From positions 1-8,530 of the forward strand of contig JAUVVS010000058.1 in assembly GCA_030604545.1 (NCBI GenBank): a stretch of DNA of 8,530 nucleotides, written 5' to 3'. The DNA is from Deltaproteobacteria bacterium. Its GTDB lineage: Bacteria; Desulfobacterota; Desulfobacteria; Desulfobacterales; JAUVVS01. Below the pieces are notes generated by a model, which had not been told where the DNA came from, searched no databases, and was given only the letters and a program-made list of their open reading frames with translations. Below, in pieces: positions 6,251-8,530 of this stretch (position 1 is the first letter of the stretch; every line of letters starts with the position of its first letter). The translations under genes were made by a program, and so were the position numbers.

Positions 6251-6392
6251 GAGACCTTTGCAAAACGCCCCCTTTCGCCCAATTTCTGCGTCAGGCTCAA
6301 ATTTTAATCCTCAAAATACTCAATGTATTCCTGTGGTTAAAATTTTCGCCTTCCTTGAACTTGAACGAAATTGAGCATTTTTCAAAGGTCTC
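6251..6392. mobile_element. Palindromic MITE-like element with 5-bp target duplication
   Basis: This is a 142-bp element with terminal inverted repeats GAGACCTTTG (6251-6260) and CAAAGGTCTC (6383-6392). Imperfect pairing runs inward through CAAATTTTAATCC-type and GGTTAAAATTTT-type segments to AATAC (6315-6319) facing GTATT (6325-6329). The direct repeat TCGTT flanks it at 6246-6250 and 6393-6397, as expected of a 5-bp target duplication. No protein is encoded. It sits in the gap between convergent genes, where insertion would be tolerated. The sequence resembles a high-copy palindromic repeat I associate with Desulfobacterales; no search was made. Confidence 0.75.
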
Positions 6393-6397
6393 TCGTT

Positions 6398-6515
6398 TAC
6401 ATATTCAAATATAATATTCAATATATTTACGGTTCAAATCACTATCGGCGGCTTTTAACAGGCCTGAAACAACTAATCAAGACTTTTTTTTAAATTTTTT
6501 TATTTTTTTTACAAA
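6398..6515. other. AT-rich convergent intergenic DNA with T-tracts
   Basis: ATATTCAA is repeated at 6401-6408 and 6414-6421. Three T-runs (6484-6491, 6495-6501, 6503-6510) lie just before the HAD stop. They could help end plus-strand transcription from gpgS, but I see no solid hairpin in front of them. Nothing else is recognisable. Confidence 0.3.
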
Positions 6516-6989
6516 CTAAGACCTCAAGGTGGCCGTTAAACGCAAAGGATTCGTAAGCAGCTCCAGTGCCAAGACTATGTTAATGCAAAAAACATCAGCA
6601 GCAAGCATGGTCTCCACTGCAGCGCCTTCATCAAGAACGACGGCAATACCGAGCGCCGCTTCTTTGAGCATCAACTGATCGTTGCGTCCGTTTCCTATGC
6701 ATACTGTATGTTCAGATTCGAGATGTTTTACATATTCAAGTTTGCCTTTGTCCTGGTTGTCCACCGGAAGAATTAACAGCTCACAAGGAACTCCTTCAAG
6801 GTGAGACCGGGCTTTTCCAAAAGTGTCGGCCGTCAGTACGTGAATTGTGAGTTTATCCGCCAAAACCTTTAGACATTCTCTTACTCCTGCAAGAATCTGC
6901 CCATCACAAGCAAGAGTGCCGTTGTAATCCAAAACAAGATGCTTGAGCTGTAAAACTTTGTATCCTGGGATTGCGATTTCTATCATCAT
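6516..6989 (-). CDS. Small HAD-superfamily protein (soluble P-type ATPase-like)
   Basis: This cytoplasmic protein of 157 residues consists of a HAD core without a cap domain. Motif I is LVLDYNGTLACDG with nucleophile Asp21. Asn23 replaces the Asp of DxDGT, so the usual acid-base residue of HAD phosphatases is absent. Motif II ends at Thr53 (HVLTAD), a Lys near 82 may be motif III, and motif IV is GNGRND (99-104), close to the GDGxND of P-type ATPases. Small proteins like this are annotated as soluble P-type ATPases of unknown substrate. ATG 6989 touches the stop of the upstream radical SAM gene (TAAATG), and AGGA lies just before it. A second ATG at 6986 has better spacing. Translation of the two genes is evidently coupled. 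It is not clearly the missing GpgP phosphatase. Confidence 0.85.
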   Translation of the reverse strand: MMIEIAIPGYKVLQLKHLVLDYNGTLACDGQILAGVRECLKVLADKLTIHVLTADTFGKARSHLEGVPCELLILPVDNQDKGKLEYVKHLESEHTVCIGNGRNDQLMLKEAALGIAVVLDEGAAVETMLAADVFCINIVLALELLTNPLRLTATLRS

Positions 6990-8530
6990 TTATCCTTTTG
7001 GTTTTTGATTGCAAACTCCGCAAACATTGCATGATTCCATTGGACATGGCGGAGATGTTATACCCTCTTTTGCCTTTTTGTACTCCTTTTTAAGAAAAGA
7101 CTTGTTGATTCCGTGGTCTATAAAATCCCATGGGAATAATTCATCCAACGATCGTTCCCGATGAATATAATAATGAGGGTTTACAGGAGATGCCTTGAGA
7201 GTTTTTGCCCAGTTTCCTTTATTATAATTTGCCAGTGATAAAATGTCGGCAACCTTACGGTCTCCACGGGAAAACAGTGCCTGTATGTAAGCCCAACGTG
7301 GAATATCCGCATGGACACGAAGGTTGGCCACTCCTTTCAAGCCATCTTTTACTTTCCTTATCTTTTTTTTGAGTGTAAGCACATCATCCATGGCAACCCA
7401 TTGAAAAGGGGTAAAGGGCTTTGGTACAAAGGAATTAATAGTGACAGTTATTTCCCCTATATGTTTTTTTTCCCTACTCGCTATTAAAAACTTGTGCTTT
7501 ATCTTTTTACAAAGCGAAATTATTGCATTAACATCATCCATCGTTTCTGTGGGGAGCCCTATCATAAAATAGAGCTTTAAGTTTGGAATGCCGCCTGATA
7601 CAAGGGCTTCGGCAGCATTAAGTATATCTTTTTCAGTGATGCTCTTGTTGATAACTTTGCGCATACGTTCAGATCCGGCGTCCGGCGCAATAGTGGCGGT
7701 TTTGGCTTTGCTTTGTTTTAGTAAGGATATGAGTTCAGGGACGAGCGCGTCGGCTCTCAGCGAACTAAACGATATTCTGATATCCTCGCCCGGTTTTTCT
7801 TGATCCGCTTGTAATCCTATAGGGGGGGTAGATAGTTGGGAAGTATGGGATGAAATCTTTTGGTTTGCATAATTGCACAGTTCTCTGATTTCAGGATGAT
7901 CTGAGACAGCAGCCCCAACAAGGCCGATCCTGTTGGTAAGTGATAATCCTTGATTCAAACATTTTTCAAGAAGTAAAAGTGGTCTGAATCTTGGTGGTCT
8001 GTAAATGTATCCTGTGCTGCAGAACCGGCAACCGTGTTTACAGCCTCTGGCAACCTCAATTAAAAATGTCCTGTCGAAGTTCGTGTTAGGAGTTAATATG
8101 GTGGTATATGTAGAAATAGATGAAAGGTCTTCAACAAAAATACGTTTAATCTTAGCTGGTACGTCACATACTGGTTCAAACGAGTAAAGAGTTCCATCTG
8201 AGTTATAAGCAGTTTTGTAAAATAGCGGCACATAAGCACCTGGAACATTTTGGGCAAGGGCTTTAAGACATGATGTTTTATCAGTACCCATTTCAAAGAT
8301 CTCAATAAATTGGTTAAGTATCGGTTCAGATTCACCAATTAAAAAACAATCTATGAATGGAGCAATAGGTTCAGGATTTAAGAAACAGGCGATCCCGCCT
8401 GCAATCACGAGAGGATGGGTGTCTCTTCTATCTATGTATCGAGGTGGGAGTCCTGCTTTTTCAAGAATTGTTACGAGATTGGGGTAGTCGTTTTCAAATG
8501 AAAGGGAAAAAGCAATTATGTCAAAATCAG
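6990..8530 (-). CDS. B12-binding-type radical SAM protein (5' end outside the window)
   Basis: The frame is open to the right edge, so about 512 C-terminal residues are visible. A GTG at 8408 is internal, since conserved-looking sequence (DFDIIAFSLSFEN) continues upstream of it. The first visible part resembles the N-terminal domain of TIGR03960-type radical SAM proteins, with VIAGGIACFLNPEPIAPF and FLIGESE. The radical SAM 4Fe-4S motif CKHGCRFC is encoded at 8019-8042, in the sequence VARGCKHGCRFCSTGY. Downstream come an EGSER-like AGSERMRK segment and FMIGLPTET, both typical of the barrel. The tail is Cys-rich (CPMESCNVCGVC) and could bind an extra cluster. The enzyme would be cytoplasmic; its reaction is not established. 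The HAD gene follows immediately. Confidence 0.9.
   Translation of the reverse strand, partial: DFDIIAFSLSFENDYPNLVTILEKAGLPPRYIDRRDTHPLVIAGGIACFLNPEPIAPFIDCFLIGESEPILNQFIEIFEMGTDKTSCLKALAQNVPGAYVPLFYKTAYNSDGTLYSFEPVCDVPAKIKRIFVEDLSSISTYTTILTPNTNFDRTFLIEVARGCKHGCRFCSTGYIYRPPRFRPLLLLEKCLNQGLSLTNRIGLVGAAVSDHPEIRELCNYANQKISSHTSQLSTPPIGLQADQEKPGEDIRISFSSLRADALVPELISLLKQSKAKTATIAPDAGSERMRKVINKSITEKDILNAAEALVSGGIPNLKLYFMIGLPTETMDDVNAIISLCKKIKHKFLIASREKKHIGEITVTINSFVPKPFTPFQWVAMDDVLTLKKKIRKVKDGLKGVANLRVHADIPRWAYIQALFSRGDRKVADILSLANYNKGNWAKTLKASPVNPHYYIHRERSLDELFPWDFIDHGINKSFLKKEYKKAKEGITSPPCPMESCNVCGVCNQKPKG

Noticed and set aside
6516..6989. HAD protein as the glucosyl-3-phosphoglycerate phosphatase
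   Set aside because: It is on the opposite strand, coupled to the radical SAM gene, lacks a cap domain and has Asn at the second motif I position.
8406..8408. GTG as the start of the radical SAM gene
   Set aside because: The frame stays open to the window edge with family-like sequence, so the true start is outside.

Overview
The window looks like chromosome of a moderately AT-rich, anaerobic, sulfate-reducer-like bacterium (Desulfobacterota, most likely Desulfobacterales). This is an inference. It rests on the fused cobA-hemD next to hemC, a GT81 glucosyl-3-phosphoglycerate synthase, a B12-binding-type radical SAM protein, and intergenic palindromic repeats of a kind I associate with that group. 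No rRNA, tRNA or CRISPR array is visible.

Layout, left to right. Bases 1-92 hold the last codons of an unrecognised plus-strand gene. A roughly 200-bp concentric palindrome follows (131-328). Next come a small FmdB-type zinc-ribbon gene (383-610), a palindromic MITE-like element (613-757) and hemC (759-1706). A second concentric palindrome (1708-1892) and a good promoter (1901-1929) precede cobA-hemD (1957-3504). HemC makes hydroxymethylbilane. The HemD half closes it to uroporphyrinogen III and the CobA half methylates that to precorrin-2, so this block feeds siroheme, cobalamin and possibly siroheme-derived heme.

A third palindrome (3518-3630), a hairpin and an extended -10 promoter lead into a two-gene operon. 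Its first gene encodes an M20-peptidase-like protein whose usual catalytic Glu-Glu pair is missing (3969-5129). It overlaps gpgS (5119-6093), which makes glucosyl-3-phosphoglycerate, precursor of the compatible solute glucosylglycerate. The convergent gap 6094-6515 carries a minus-strand terminator and a second MITE-like element with a 5-bp target duplication. On the minus strand, a radical SAM gene that runs off the right edge (6990-8530) is followed without a gap by a small HAD-like gene (6516-6989).

The most notable signals are: (1) the element between the FmdB gene and hemC, whose flanking AATG duplication suggests it split an ancestral TAATG stop-start overlap and created the present hemC start region; (2) the M20-like protein with its catalytic pair replaced, coupled to gpgS; (3) the palindromes in every plus-strand gap between non-overlapping genes, three of which have arms built from 6-, 7- or 8-nt tandem units.
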